DNA of 64,000 nt from the NCBI GenBank assembly GCA_045586405.1, contig JAZNAG010000145.1, forward strand, positions 20,267 to 84,266, read 5' to 3'. The position numbers and the translations under genes were made by a program. Of this stretch, positions 24,445 through 32,279 are shown piece by piece. How positions within the stretch are numbered: position 1 is the first letter of the stretch; every line of letters starts with the position of its first letter. Below the pieces are notes generated by a model, which saw only the letters and a list, made by a program, of their open reading frames with translations, was not told the origin of the DNA and did no database searches. This stretch comes from SIG607 sp045586405. Its GTDB lineage: Bacteria; Bacillota; Clostridia; Oscillospirales; Acutalibacteraceae.

Positions 24445-25302
24445 ATGCGGCCTGACGGAAAAAGAGTTAAGAGTGACGATGCGGAATATGCGGTTGTTCC
24501 ACACATAATGGTAAACCGTAATGACTCTCTTAATTTTATTGAAATTACTGTTCCCCTTGCTCCTATGCAAAAGTACCTTAACGAAAAACGAAAAGAGGGC
24601 GTTGTCCTTAGCCATCTGGCGTTAGTTCTTGCCGCTTACACTCGTATTGTGGGCGAGTTTCCTCTGCTTAACCGTTTTATCGTAAATAAAAAAATTTATG
24701 CCCGAAACGAACTTGCCGTGGGTATGGTTGTACTTAAAGCGGGTGCTGATAACGGCACTATGTCTAAAGTAAAATTTGATCCCGCCGATACGGTTTTTGA
24801 GGTTAATGAAAAAATCAACGCTTACATAGATACCAACCGAGAAGCAGGCGATAATAACAAAACCGATAAGCTGGTTTCGGCTCTGCTTAGCGTACCCGGT
24901 CTTTTAACTGTGGGTGTCGCAATTTTCAAGTGGCTTGACAAGCACGGTCTTTTGCCCTATTCAATAGTTGATGCCAGTCCTTTCCACACAAGTATGAGCA
25001 TAACAAACCTTGCAAGTATCCGTACCAACCATATTTTCCACCACATATATAACTTTGGTACTACAAGCGTGTTTCTCGCTATGGGTAACACCATTGATGT
25101 TCCCTATAAAAACGCTGAGGGTGTTGTTGACCTTGAAAAACATATTCCTTTTGGCTGTGTAATGGACGAAAGAATTTGTTCGGGACTTTATTATGCCAAG
25201 GCTTTCAGAAAGTTCAGAAAATATCTTGAAAACCCCCGTCTTCTTGAAGAAAAGCCTGAAAATGTTACAAAAGAAATTCCCTACAGAGCTGATAAAAAAT
25301 AA
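24445..25302 (+). CDS. Stand-alone 2-oxoacid dehydrogenase E2-like acyltransferase domain protein
   Basis: A 285-residue protein of the E2/chloramphenicol acetyltransferase fold without lipoyl or subunit-binding domains. Family-like segments are VPLAPMQKYLNEKRKEG, PLLNRFIVNKKIYARNELAVGMVV, SMSITNLASIRTNHIFHHIYNFGTTSVFLAMG and a C-terminal FGCVMDERICSGLYYA. In true E2 enzymes this last motif is DHRxxDG with catalytic His and Asp; here both positions differ (E and S). No E1 or E3 gene is nearby. ATG 24445 is preferred over 24430, which lies in the GAGGAG ribosome site. The next gene overlaps by one base, implying coupling. Confidence 0.8.
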   Translation: MRPDGKRVKSDDAEYAVVPHIMVNRNDSLNFIEITVPLAPMQKYLNEKRKEGVVLSHLALVLAAYTRIVGEFPLLNRFIVNKKIYARNELAVGMVVLKAGADNGTMSKVKFDPADTVFEVNEKINAYIDTNREAGDNNKTDKLVSALLSVPGLLTVGVAIFKWLDKHGLLPYSIVDASPFHTSMSITNLASIRTNHIFHHIYNFGTTSVFLAMGNTIDVPYKNAEGVVDLEKHIPFGCVMDERICSGLYYAKAFRKFRKYLENPRLLEEKPENVTKEIPYRADKK

Positions 25303-25805
25303 TGAGTGAAAAGGATATTACCTGCTGTTTTTCGGGGCATCGTATAATAGCCAAAGAGGAAATTCCCTCTTTATGCCAAGACCTTGAAAACAGTATTGAA
25401 AACCTTATTTTAAAGGGTGTTACCCGTTTTGCCGCAGGTGGCGCACTGGGTTTTGATACTCTCTGCGCAAAGGCTGTTTTGTATCTTAAACAAAAGTACC
25501 CCGAGATTAGTCTTTTGCTTATTCTCCCCTGCAAAGACCAAGCAAAAAATTGGAGAGATACCGAAAGGGCGCTTTATGAGGATATAAAAAGCCAAAGTGA
25601 CGGCGTTATATACACAGGCGAAAACTATACCGCAGGTTGTATGCACATTCGCAACCGCGCCCTTGTGGATATGAGCAGTCACATTATCTGCTTTCTTAAA
25701 AGAAACAGCGGCGGCACAGCCTACACCGTAAACTATGCAAAAGAAAACGGGCTTAATATTATAAATCTTGCCGAAAACGAGGTTCAAGAAAAAATAGATA
25801 TATAA
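25302..25805 (+). CDS. SLOG-fold protein (YpsA/DUF1273-like)
   Basis: A 167-residue Rossmann-like protein of the SLOG superfamily, with CCFSGHRI at the N terminus, a glycine-rich AAGGALGFDTLCAKAVLYL motif at about 44-62, LLILPCKDQAKNW and a late NRALVDMSSHIICFLKRNSGGTAYTVNYAKENG segment. The family binds nucleotides or related ligands; B. subtilis YpsA is its best-known member and has been linked to cell division. It overlaps the E2-like gene by one base (TAATG), so the two are probably coupled. Exact ligand is unknown. Confidence 0.85.
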   Translation: MSEKDITCCFSGHRIIAKEEIPSLCQDLENSIENLILKGVTRFAAGGALGFDTLCAKAVLYLKQKYPEISLLLILPCKDQAKNWRDTERALYEDIKSQSDGVIYTGENYTAGCMHIRNRALVDMSSHIICFLKRNSGGTAYTVNYAKENGLNIINLAENEVQEKIDI

Positions 25806-25833
25806 AAAGAGAGCTCTAAAGCTCTCTTTTTTC
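25804..25833. terminator. Bidirectional terminator between SLOG and LOG genes
   Basis: AGAGAGCT (25808-25815) and AGCTCTCT (25820-25827) pair around CTAA, with A residues on one side and T residues on the other, so it works on both strands. The stop codon of the convergent LOG gene is in the loop and stem. Confidence 0.88.
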
Positions 25834-26358
25834 TATATATTCTATAATTTCTTCGGGGTTCTCGCCAATAAAAAGGCTTTCAAGGGTTTCCCTTTTCATA
25901 AAGCCTTCCTTTGCGGTAAAGTTAAGCATTTCCTTTAAGGGCTCATAGTACCCCCGCGTATTAAAAACAGCAATTTTTTTATCTATCTGTTTTAGGCTTT
26001 TAAGTGTGTAAACCTCAAAAAACTCATCATAGGTACCAATACCGCCGGGAAGCATTATTATGGCATCTGCCATATTTTCAAGCAGTTCTTTTCGGCTTCG
26101 CATATCATCTGTATAGATGAACTCGGTACAGTTTTCATAAAGAACGCCGTCGGGCTTGAAAAATTTTGGCGCTATACCGATAATTTTGCCTTTTTCCTTT
26201 GCGGCACCGCGGGCAACCGCACCCATGAGTCCGTTTTTACCACCGCCGAAAATAAGGGTGTGTCCCCTTTGCGCTAAATTACTGCCCAACTTCTCACAGG
26301 CATCTTTGTATTCCTGCTTTATTTCTTCACTGGCGGCGCCGTATACCGTTATATTCAT
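25816..26358 (-). CDS. LOG family protein (lysine decarboxylase-like, nucleoside 5'-phosphate phosphoribohydrolase)
   Basis: A 180-residue Rossmann protein with the two LOG signatures: FGGGKNGLMGAVARGA and PGGIGTYDEFFEVYTLKSL (PGGxGTxxE). Members called 'lysine decarboxylase' are actually phosphoribohydrolases releasing the base from nucleoside 5'-monophosphates, as in cytokinin activation; in bacteria outside plants the physiological substrate is often unknown. Its start overlaps the dut stop by one base, so it is translationally coupled to a nucleotide-pool enzyme. Confidence 0.92.
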   Translation of the reverse strand: MNITVYGAASEEIKQEYKDACEKLGSNLAQRGHTLIFGGGKNGLMGAVARGAAKEKGKIIGIAPKFFKPDGVLYENCTEFIYTDDMRSRKELLENMADAIIMLPGGIGTYDEFFEVYTLKSLKQIDKKIAVFNTRGYYEPLKEMLNFTAKEGFMKRETLESLFIGENPEEIIEYIEKREL

Positions 26359-26798
26359 TATCTTTTTCCCGTTGAGCCAAAGCCACCCGCACCTCTGTCG
26401 GTGCTGTCAAGCTCGTCTACTTCTGTAAATTCAACAGACAAATAAGGCATAACCACAAGCTGTGCTATTCTGTCGCCGTTTTTAACTACCCTTGGCTCAT
26501 TCGAGTCGTTATGAAGCGCAACGATATATTCGCCGCGGTAATCCGAATCAGCAACACCAACACAGTTTGCAGGGCGCAGATTTTCCTTTGCGGCAAGACC
26601 GCTTCGGGCAAAAATTGCACCAAAATAGCCCTCGGGCACAGCAATACTAAGTCCCGTACCGATTTTTACATTGGTGTTTGGATCTATGGTAACGCTGTCG
26701 CTGTCAAGACAAGCATAAAGGTCATAACCTGCAGCAGAGGCGCTGCCGCGGTTGGGCAGTATTGCATTTTCTTTCAGTCTTTTAATTTTAACTTCCAT
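26358..26798 (-). CDS. dut: Deoxyuridine 5'-triphosphate nucleotidohydrolase
   Basis: Trimeric dUTPase, hydrolysing dUTP to dUMP. All five motifs are visible: AGYDLYA (1), ARSGLA (2), GVADSDYRGEY (3), NGDRIAQLVV (4) and the C-terminal RGAGGFGSTG arm (5), so it should be active. ATG 26798 is favoured over the upstream GTG 26807 because AAAGGTG lies just before it; this gives 146 residues. It lies with nrdG and nrdD on the same strand, a deoxynucleotide-supply cluster. Confidence 0.95.
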   Translation of the reverse strand: MEVKIKRLKENAILPNRGSASAAGYDLYACLDSDSVTIDPNTNVKIGTGLSIAVPEGYFGAIFARSGLAAKENLRPANCVGVADSDYRGEYIVALHNDSNEPRVVKNGDRIAQLVVMPYLSVEFTEVDELDSTDRGAGGFGSTGKR

Positions 26799-26812
26799 TT
26801 TTATCACCTTTT

Positions 26813-27334
26813 CTATATATCCAGAAGCACTACTCTGTTTTCTTTGCGGGTAGCATTAAGGTCAATGAGCCGCTGATTTTCACTGCCTCTGAATTTAAGC
26901 ATAAGATTTCGTTTGTCTTTTTCAAACCGTCCGTCCACAAGAACATCTATATAAGACAGCAACTCCTCCACAATTTCTGTGTTGGGATAGGCGCGTCTAT
27001 CTAAAAGCTCATCATAGGTAAAACCTGTATAGCACCAAATGTCCTTATCGGGTAATTCCTTTTTTGCCCTTTTTACGAGAGCCAAAAGCTCAGGCTGATT
27101 TTTCGGCTCCATAGGCTCTCCGCCCAGAAGTGAAAGGCCCCGAACAAAGTCGGGGCGCATAGCCTCAATAATTTCGTTTTCGGTTTCCTGAGTATAGGGG
27201 GCGCCGAAATGGAAATCCCATGTGTCACGGTTGAAACATTCTTCACAGTGATTTGTGCAACCCGAAACAAACAAAGCAACTCTTACTCCAAGTCCGTTTG
27301 CAATATCACGCTTTTTCAGTTCTCCGTAGTACAT
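26813..27334 (-). CDS. nrdG: Anaerobic ribonucleotide reductase activating protein
   Basis: Radical SAM activase that installs the glycyl radical on NrdD. The 173 residues begin with the family region NGLGVRVALFVSGCTNHCEECFNRDTWD, in which CxxxCxxC binds the 4Fe-4S cluster, followed by SLLGGEPMEPKN (SAM binding). Gap to nrdD is one base. Together they allow deoxynucleotide synthesis without oxygen. Confidence 0.96.
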   Translation of the reverse strand: MYYGELKKRDIANGLGVRVALFVSGCTNHCEECFNRDTWDFHFGAPYTQETENEIIEAMRPDFVRGLSLLGGEPMEPKNQPELLALVKRAKKELPDKDIWCYTGFTYDELLDRRAYPNTEIVEELLSYIDVLVDGRFEKDKRNLMLKFRGSENQRLIDLNATRKENRVVLLDI

Positions 27335-27335
27335 A

Positions 27336-29513
27336 TTATAAATGAAGCACTCTTTCTTTAATTTCTTGTGTTCTGCCCTGGTTCCAGTACTGTGTACCTA
27401 TATAACCGCAGGTTCTTCTTGCAACGTTCATCTTAGTCTGGTCAATATTGCCGCAGTTAGGGCACTTCCAGATAAGTTTGCCGTCTTCGTTTTCCATAAC
27501 CTCTATCTCGCCGTCGAAACCGCATTCCTGACAGAAGTCGCTCTTGGTATTAAGTTCAGCATACATAATGTTATCGTATATGAACTTCATAACCTCAAGT
27601 ACAGCCTCAATATTATGCTGCATATTAGGTACTTCTACATAGGAAATAGCGCCGCCGGGAGAAAGTGCCTGGAACTTAGCCTCAAGCTCAAGCTTTTCAA
27701 AGGCATCAATAGGCTCGGTAACGTGAACGTGGTAAGAGTTTGTAATATAGCTCTTGTCGGTTACATCCTTTATGATACCAAAGCGCTTTTGAAGACACTT
27801 AGCAAACTTATATGTGGTACTCTCAAGAGGAGTTCCGTAAAGGCTGTAATCGATGTTTTCAGCAGCCTTCCACTTAGCTGTGTATTCGTTAAGCTTCTTC
27901 ATAATAGCAAGACCGAATGCCTCGCCCTCTTTTTCGGTAAGCTTTTTACCGGTCATAGCGTATACACATTCCCAAAGACCTGCATAACCGAGAGAAAGTG
28001 TAGAATAACCGCCGTGGAGATACTTGTCAATAGACTCGCCCGATTTAAGACGAAGCAAAGCGCCGTGCTGCCAGAGAATAGGTGCGGCATCAGAAAGAGT
28101 ACCTGTAAGGCGCTCGTGACGGCACTGTAATGCTCTGTGGCAAAGCTCCATACGCTTATCGAAAATCTGCCAGAATTCATTCATATCTTTTTGTGCAGAA
28201 AGTCCGATATCAACAAGGTTTACGGTTACAACGCCCTGATTAAAGCGTCCGTAATACTTGGGATTACCGTCTTCGTCAAGATAAGGAGTAAGGAAGCTTC
28301 TGCAACCCATACAGGTGTAGCAGTTACCGTTGCCGTTTTTGTCTATTTTATTCTGAAGCATAATCTTTTCAGATATATAGTCAGGCACCATACGCTTAGC
28401 AGTACATTTAGCGGCAAGTTCGGTAAGATACCAATACTTAGAATCCTCGGTGATATTGTCTTCTTCAAGAACGTAAATGAGTTTGGGGAATGCAGGAGTA
28501 ATCCATACACCCTTTTCATTTTTAACTCCCTGATAACGCTGTTTAAGTACCTCTTCGATAATAAGCGCAAGGTCAGCCTTTGTGCGCTCATCCTTTGCCT
28601 CATTAAGATACATAAATACAGTTACAAAAGGAGCCTGACCGTTGGTGGTCATAAGGGTAACAACCTGATACTGTATCATTTGTACGCCTTTTCTGATTTC
28701 GTCAAGCAGACGCTTTTCGGCAATAGCCTCTATCTGATTACCATCCAGTGCAACATCTGCCTCGGCATACTCTTCTTTAACCTGACTTCTGATTTTCTGT
28801 CTGCTTATTTCGACGAAGGGCGCAAGGTGGGTAAGAGAAATACTCTGACCGCCATACTGACAGGAAGCAACCTGTGCAATAATCTGAGTGGCAATATTAC
28901 AAGCGGTAGAAAAACTATGGGGCTTTTCAATAAGAGTTCCGCTGATAACGGTACCGTTTTCAAGCATATCCTCAAGGTTAACCAGGTCACAGTTATGCAT
29001 GTGCTGTGCAAAATAGTCAGCATCGTGGAAGTGGATTATGCCCTGATCATGAGCCTCTACAATATCTTTGGGAAGAAGAATACGTCTTGTTATATCCTTA
29101 CTAACCTCGCCTGCCATATAGTCACGCTGAACAGAGTTAACGGTAGGATTTTTGTTAGAGTTTTCCTGCTTTACTTCTTCGTTATTACATTCGATAAGGC
29201 TTAAAATCTGCTCATCGGTAGTATTTGACTTACGGATAAGCGCACGGGTATAACGGTAGGTAATATAACTTCTTGCAACGCTGAAAGCGCGCTGATTCAT
29301 AATCTGGTTCTCTACCATATCCTGTATTTCTTCTACGCTGAGCGCACGGTTAACATTCATACACGCCATCTCAACGTCTTCTGCTATACGCTTAATCTGT
29401 ATCGGCGTCATTCTTTCGCTGCTTACAACGCTTTCGTTTGCCTTGGTAATAGCGGTGATAATTTTTGCCGCATCAAAGTCTACTTCGCGGCCGCTACGCT
29501 TGATAATCTTCAT
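27336..29513 (-). CDS. nrdD: Anaerobic ribonucleoside-triphosphate reductase
   Basis: Class III ribonucleotide reductase of 725 residues. It has an N-terminal ATP-cone (about 1-95, KIIKRSGREVDFDAAKI), the ten-stranded barrel with active-site cysteines, a C-terminal zinc site (CQECGFDGE...CPNCGN) and the glycyl-radical motif RRTCGYIGTQYW near the end. Length is normal. An NrdR-box-like site lies upstream. The gene is the first of the nrdD-nrdG-dut-LOG operon. Confidence 0.97.
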   Translation of the reverse strand: MKIIKRSGREVDFDAAKIITAITKANESVVSSERMTPIQIKRIAEDVEMACMNVNRALSVEEIQDMVENQIMNQRAFSVARSYITYRYTRALIRKSNTTDEQILSLIECNNEEVKQENSNKNPTVNSVQRDYMAGEVSKDITRRILLPKDIVEAHDQGIIHFHDADYFAQHMHNCDLVNLEDMLENGTVISGTLIEKPHSFSTACNIATQIIAQVASCQYGGQSISLTHLAPFVEISRQKIRSQVKEEYAEADVALDGNQIEAIAEKRLLDEIRKGVQMIQYQVVTLMTTNGQAPFVTVFMYLNEAKDERTKADLALIIEEVLKQRYQGVKNEKGVWITPAFPKLIYVLEEDNITEDSKYWYLTELAAKCTAKRMVPDYISEKIMLQNKIDKNGNGNCYTCMGCRSFLTPYLDEDGNPKYYGRFNQGVVTVNLVDIGLSAQKDMNEFWQIFDKRMELCHRALQCRHERLTGTLSDAAPILWQHGALLRLKSGESIDKYLHGGYSTLSLGYAGLWECVYAMTGKKLTEKEGEAFGLAIMKKLNEYTAKWKAAENIDYSLYGTPLESTTYKFAKCLQKRFGIIKDVTDKSYITNSYHVHVTEPIDAFEKLELEAKFQALSPGGAISYVEVPNMQHNIEAVLEVMKFIYDNIMYAELNTKSDFCQECGFDGEIEVMENEDGKLIWKCPNCGNIDQTKMNVARRTCGYIGTQYWNQGRTQEIKERVLHL

Positions 29514-29541
29514 ATCTCTTCCTCCGTTTGTTTATTTAAAA

Positions 29542-29557
29542 CCACTACATATTGTGT
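29542..29557 (-). promoter_or_regulatory. NrdR box upstream of nrdD
   Basis: On the minus strand the site reads ACACAATATGTAGTGG, which matches 14 of 16 positions of the NrdR box consensus (acaCwAtATaTwGtgt). A much weaker second copy starts 32 bases further away (29574-29589), the usual spacing of paired boxes. This suggests repression of nrdD by NrdR when deoxynucleotides are plentiful. Confidence 0.7.
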
Positions 29558-29604
29558 ATAAAAAATCGTGAATACTCAATAAATTCCGATTTTTGAGCCT
29601 TTTT

Positions 29605-29632
29605 ATTATAACACATCTATATATAATTGCAA
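29605..29632 (-). promoter_or_regulatory. Probable nrdD promoter
   Basis: Minus strand: -35-like TTGCAA (29632-29627), 16-base spacer, -10 TATAAT (29610-29605). The NrdR-box candidates lie downstream of it. Confidence 0.55.
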
Positions 29633-29711
29633 TAGGAAAATTTAATTTGTTACTCTTTTTGCCGTTTTGTACAAAGTGTCTCGACATTTTTCGGCTTTTT
29701 TGACAGTACCC

Positions 29712-29740
29712 TTGCCTTGCGTCTAAAATTATGATATAAT
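29712..29740 (+). promoter_or_regulatory. Promoter of rarA
   Basis: -35 TTGCCT (29712-29717), 17-base spacer and a TGA-extended -10 TATAAT (29735-29740), 30 bases before the start codon. Confidence 0.7.
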
Positions 29741-29770
29741 ATTTTAAGAAAATTCTAAGGAGGTAATAAT

Positions 29771-31033
29771 ATGGCTTCTCCCCTTGCCGACCGTCTTCGT
29801 CCGAAAAATATTGACGAGGTTGCAGGTCAACACCATTTATTAAGTGACGGCAAAGTTCTGCGCCGTATTATAGACTCCGGTCAGATTCCTAACCTTATTT
29901 TCTACGGTCCGTCGGGCGTTGGTAAAACCACCGTGGCTAATATTATTGCCGAAAAGGCGGGTAAAAAGCTTTACCACCTTAACGCTACCGTTTGCTCAAC
30001 GCAGGATATAAAGGATATCATTTCTTCTCTTGACACTCTTGAATGTGCCGGCGGCGTACTTCTCTATCTTGACGAGATTCAGTATTTTAACAAAAAACAG
30101 CAACAAATTCTGCTTTCCTACATAGAAAACGGGGATATCACCCTTATTGCTTCCACCACCGAAAACCCGTTCTTTTATGTTTACAACGCTATTCTTTCCC
30201 GTTCTACCGTTTTTGAGTTTAAAACCCTTTCTAAAGAAGATATCGGCGCTCTTCTTGACCGTGCCCTTTATTTGCTTGGTAATGACGATAATAAAAATTA
30301 CAGTTTTGGCGCGTGTGTTCGCGATAAAATTGCAGTATCGGCAGGCGGCGACGTTCGCCGTGCGCTGAATATGCTTGAGCTTTGTCTTTTAAGCCTTAAA
30401 TTTGACGACAGCACAGTTATAACCGACGATATTGCCGAGCAGATTTTAGAAAACAACTCTGTTCGCTATGACAGAGAAGGCGATGAGCATTACGATTTGC
30501 TTTCCGCTTATCAAAAATCTATGCGCGGAAGCGACCCCGACGCCGCCGTTTACTATCTTGCCCGTATTCTTGCGGCAGGTGATTTGCCAAGCGCCTGCAG
30601 ACGACTTATGGTCTGTGCCTGTGAGGATGTCGGTCTTGCTTATCCGCAGATTATTCCCATTGTCAAAGCGGCTATTGATGCGGCAATGTTCGTGGGACTG
30701 CCCGAAGCCCGTATTCCCCTTGCCGATGCGGTAATTCTGGTTGCCACCTCGCCAAAATCAAACTCAGGTGAAATGGCTATTGACGCGGCTATGTACGATG
30801 TTGAGCACGGTGTTGGCGGCGATATACCCCGTCAGCTTCAGAATAAACACTATGACGGTGAGGATGCCGCCGTTAAAGGTCAGCACTACCTTTATCCCCA
30901 CGATTACAAAAACCACTATGTAAAACAACAATATTTGCCGGATAACATTAAAAATAAAAAATATTACACCTACGGCGACAACAAAAACGAGCAGAAATTC
31001 AAAGAATATAACGATAAAATAAAGAATGTATAA
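29771..31033 (+). CDS. rarA: Replication-associated recombination protein RarA (MgsA-type AAA+ ATPase)
   Basis: A clamp-loader-like AAA+ ATPase that acts at stalled replication forks. The 420 residues include the typical start PLADRLRPKNIDEVAGQHHLL, Walker A FYGPSGVGKTT, Walker B LYLDEIQYFNK, sensor 1 ASTTENPFF and the C-terminal tetramerisation region with AYQKSMRGSDPDAAVYYLARIL and ACEDVGLAYP. The C terminus is unusually lysine- and asparagine-rich. It has its own promoter and terminator, so it is a single-gene unit. Confidence 0.95.
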   Translation: MASPLADRLRPKNIDEVAGQHHLLSDGKVLRRIIDSGQIPNLIFYGPSGVGKTTVANIIAEKAGKKLYHLNATVCSTQDIKDIISSLDTLECAGGVLLYLDEIQYFNKKQQQILLSYIENGDITLIASTTENPFFYVYNAILSRSTVFEFKTLSKEDIGALLDRALYLLGNDDNKNYSFGACVRDKIAVSAGGDVRRALNMLELCLLSLKFDDSTVITDDIAEQILENNSVRYDREGDEHYDLLSAYQKSMRGSDPDAAVYYLARILAAGDLPSACRRLMVCACEDVGLAYPQIIPIVKAAIDAAMFVGLPEARIPLADAVILVATSPKSNSGEMAIDAAMYDVEHGVGGDIPRQLQNKHYDGEDAAVKGQHYLYPHDYKNHYVKQQYLPDNIKNKKYYTYGDNKNEQKFKEYNDKIKNV

Positions 31034-31036
31034 ATT

Positions 31037-31071
31037 AAAATCACCGTCAAACACTAATGACGGTGATTTTT
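31037..31071 (+). terminator. Terminator of rarA overlapping the spoVAE ribosome site
   Basis: AAAATCACCGTCA (31037-31049) and TGACGGTGATTTT (31058-31070) form a perfect 13-bp stem with T residues after it. The GGTG that best serves as ribosome site of the next gene is in the 3' arm. Confidence 0.88.
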
Positions 31072-31434
31072 ATGTTTATTCGTATTATTTTAGCTTTTGT
31101 TACAGGCGGCGCTTTGTGCGTTATAGGTCAGTTGCTTATTTCCTTTACAAAGCTTACCCCTGCCCGAATACTGACAGGCTACGTTGTTTCGGGTGTGCTT
31201 CTTACCGCGGTGGGCGTTTATAAGCCCTTTGTTGAGTTTGCAGGTTGCGGCGCCACCACTCCCCTTACCGGCTTTGGTTATCTGCTGGCTACGGGTGTAG
31301 AAAAAGCGGTTGCAGAAAAAGGGCTTCTCGGTGCACTTACGGGCGGTCTTACAGCCACCGCAGGCGGTATTGCCGCCGCTATACTGCTGGGTTTTATTAT
31401 GAGCCTTATTTTTAACCCCGGTGACAAAAGTTAG
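31072..31434 (+). CDS. spoVAE: Stage V sporulation protein AE
   Basis: A membrane component of the SpoVA channel that moves dipicolinic acid into the developing spore. The 120-residue protein matches SpoVAE throughout: GGALCVIGQLLISFTKLTPARIL, VSGVLLTAVGVYKPFVEFAGCGATTPLTGFGYLL and GLLGALTGGLTATAGGIAAAI, with about four membrane spans. I start it at ATG 31072; the in-frame ATG 31057 is inside the rarA terminator stem. The gene stands alone here, without spoVAC or spoVAD beside it. Its stop overlaps the rsmA stop on the other strand. Confidence 0.93.
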   Translation: MFIRIILAFVTGGALCVIGQLLISFTKLTPARILTGYVVSGVLLTAVGVYKPFVEFAGCGATTPLTGFGYLLATGVEKAVAEKGLLGALTGGLTATAGGIAAAILLGFIMSLIFNPGDKS

Positions 31435-32279
31435 CAGAGCAAATCTGAAAGTTCGGCTAACTTTTGAAGGGAAAGGGTTTCGCCTCTGACGGTGGGCTCC
31501 TCCCCTATTTGCTGTATTGCGGTTAAAATTTTGGCTTTTTCGATATTTAAAGTGTTTGAAAGAGTGTTGACGAGTGTTTTTCTGCGCTGAGCAAAACAAG
31601 CCCTTATCAGCGAAAAGAAGAATTTTTCGTCATTTACCTTTACGGGCGGCTCTTTTAAAATGTCAAGCCTTATGACAGCCGAGTCAACGTTTGGCGGCGG
31701 CATAAAAGAAGTTCTGTCAACAAAAAATTCTTCACTTGCCTTTGCATAGTATGCAACTGCGGCGGTTACTGCCCCTGCATCTCTTGTGCCCACCTTTGCA
31801 CAAAGGCGGTCGGCGGCTTCTTTTTGAACCATTACGGTTATGCTGTCAACGGGAAGTTTGCTCTCCAGCAGTTTCATTATAAGCGGCGAGGTTATATAGT
31901 AAGGCAAATTTGCGCAAACCGCTACCCGCTTACAGTCTGAAAACTTTTCTTTTATAAGTTTTTCAAGGTCTGTCTTCATAGCGTCGGCAAAAACCACTTC
32001 AGTGTTGTCAAAATCGGCAAGAGTGACTTCCAGTACACTTTTAAGGCGAGTATCAAGCTCTATTGCCACCACTTTTTTTGCAACCTTTGCACATTCTACC
32101 GTGAGAACACCAATACCGGGGCCTATTTCTAAGACTCCGGTATTTTTATCGGCACAGCTTTCCGCCATAGCAGGACAAACTGAGCCGTCTATAAGAAAGT
32201 TTTGTCCTAAGGATTTCTTAAAGGAAAAACCAATAGGCTTTAACAGTTTTTCAACAACTCTTATGTCGGCAAGATTCAT
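31431..32279 (-). CDS. rsmA: 16S rRNA (adenine1518/1519-N6)-dimethyltransferase
   Basis: KsgA/RsmA dimethylates two adjacent adenines in helix 45 of 16S rRNA during late 30S assembly. The 282 residues carry the SAM-binding motif VLEIGPGIGVLTVE, the catalytic CANLPYYITSPL (NLPY) and the family region FMPPPNVDSAVIRL. Start GQNFLIDG follows the normal N terminus. It overlaps the stop of parB by one base upstream and the stop of spoVAE by four bases downstream (TTAG shared between the two strands). Confidence 0.96.
   Translation of the reverse strand: MNLADIRVVEKLLKPIGFSFKKSLGQNFLIDGSVCPAMAESCADKNTGVLEIGPGIGVLTVECAKVAKKVVAIELDTRLKSVLEVTLADFDNTEVVFADAMKTDLEKLIKEKFSDCKRVAVCANLPYYITSPLIMKLLESKLPVDSITVMVQKEAADRLCAKVGTRDAGAVTAAVAYYAKASEEFFVDRTSFMPPPNVDSAVIRLDILKEPPVKVNDEKFFFSLIRACFAQRRKTLVNTLSNTLNIEKAKILTAIQQIGEEPTVRGETLSLQKLAELSDLLC

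Noticed and set aside
28137..29204. 355-codon open frame on the plus strand
   Set aside because: It is antisense to nrdD, which is fully supported by motifs; its sequence has no family features.
31057..31071. ATG 31057 as spoVAE start
   Set aside because: It is inside the rarA terminator stem and adds residues absent from SpoVAE; ATG 31072 matches the family N terminus.
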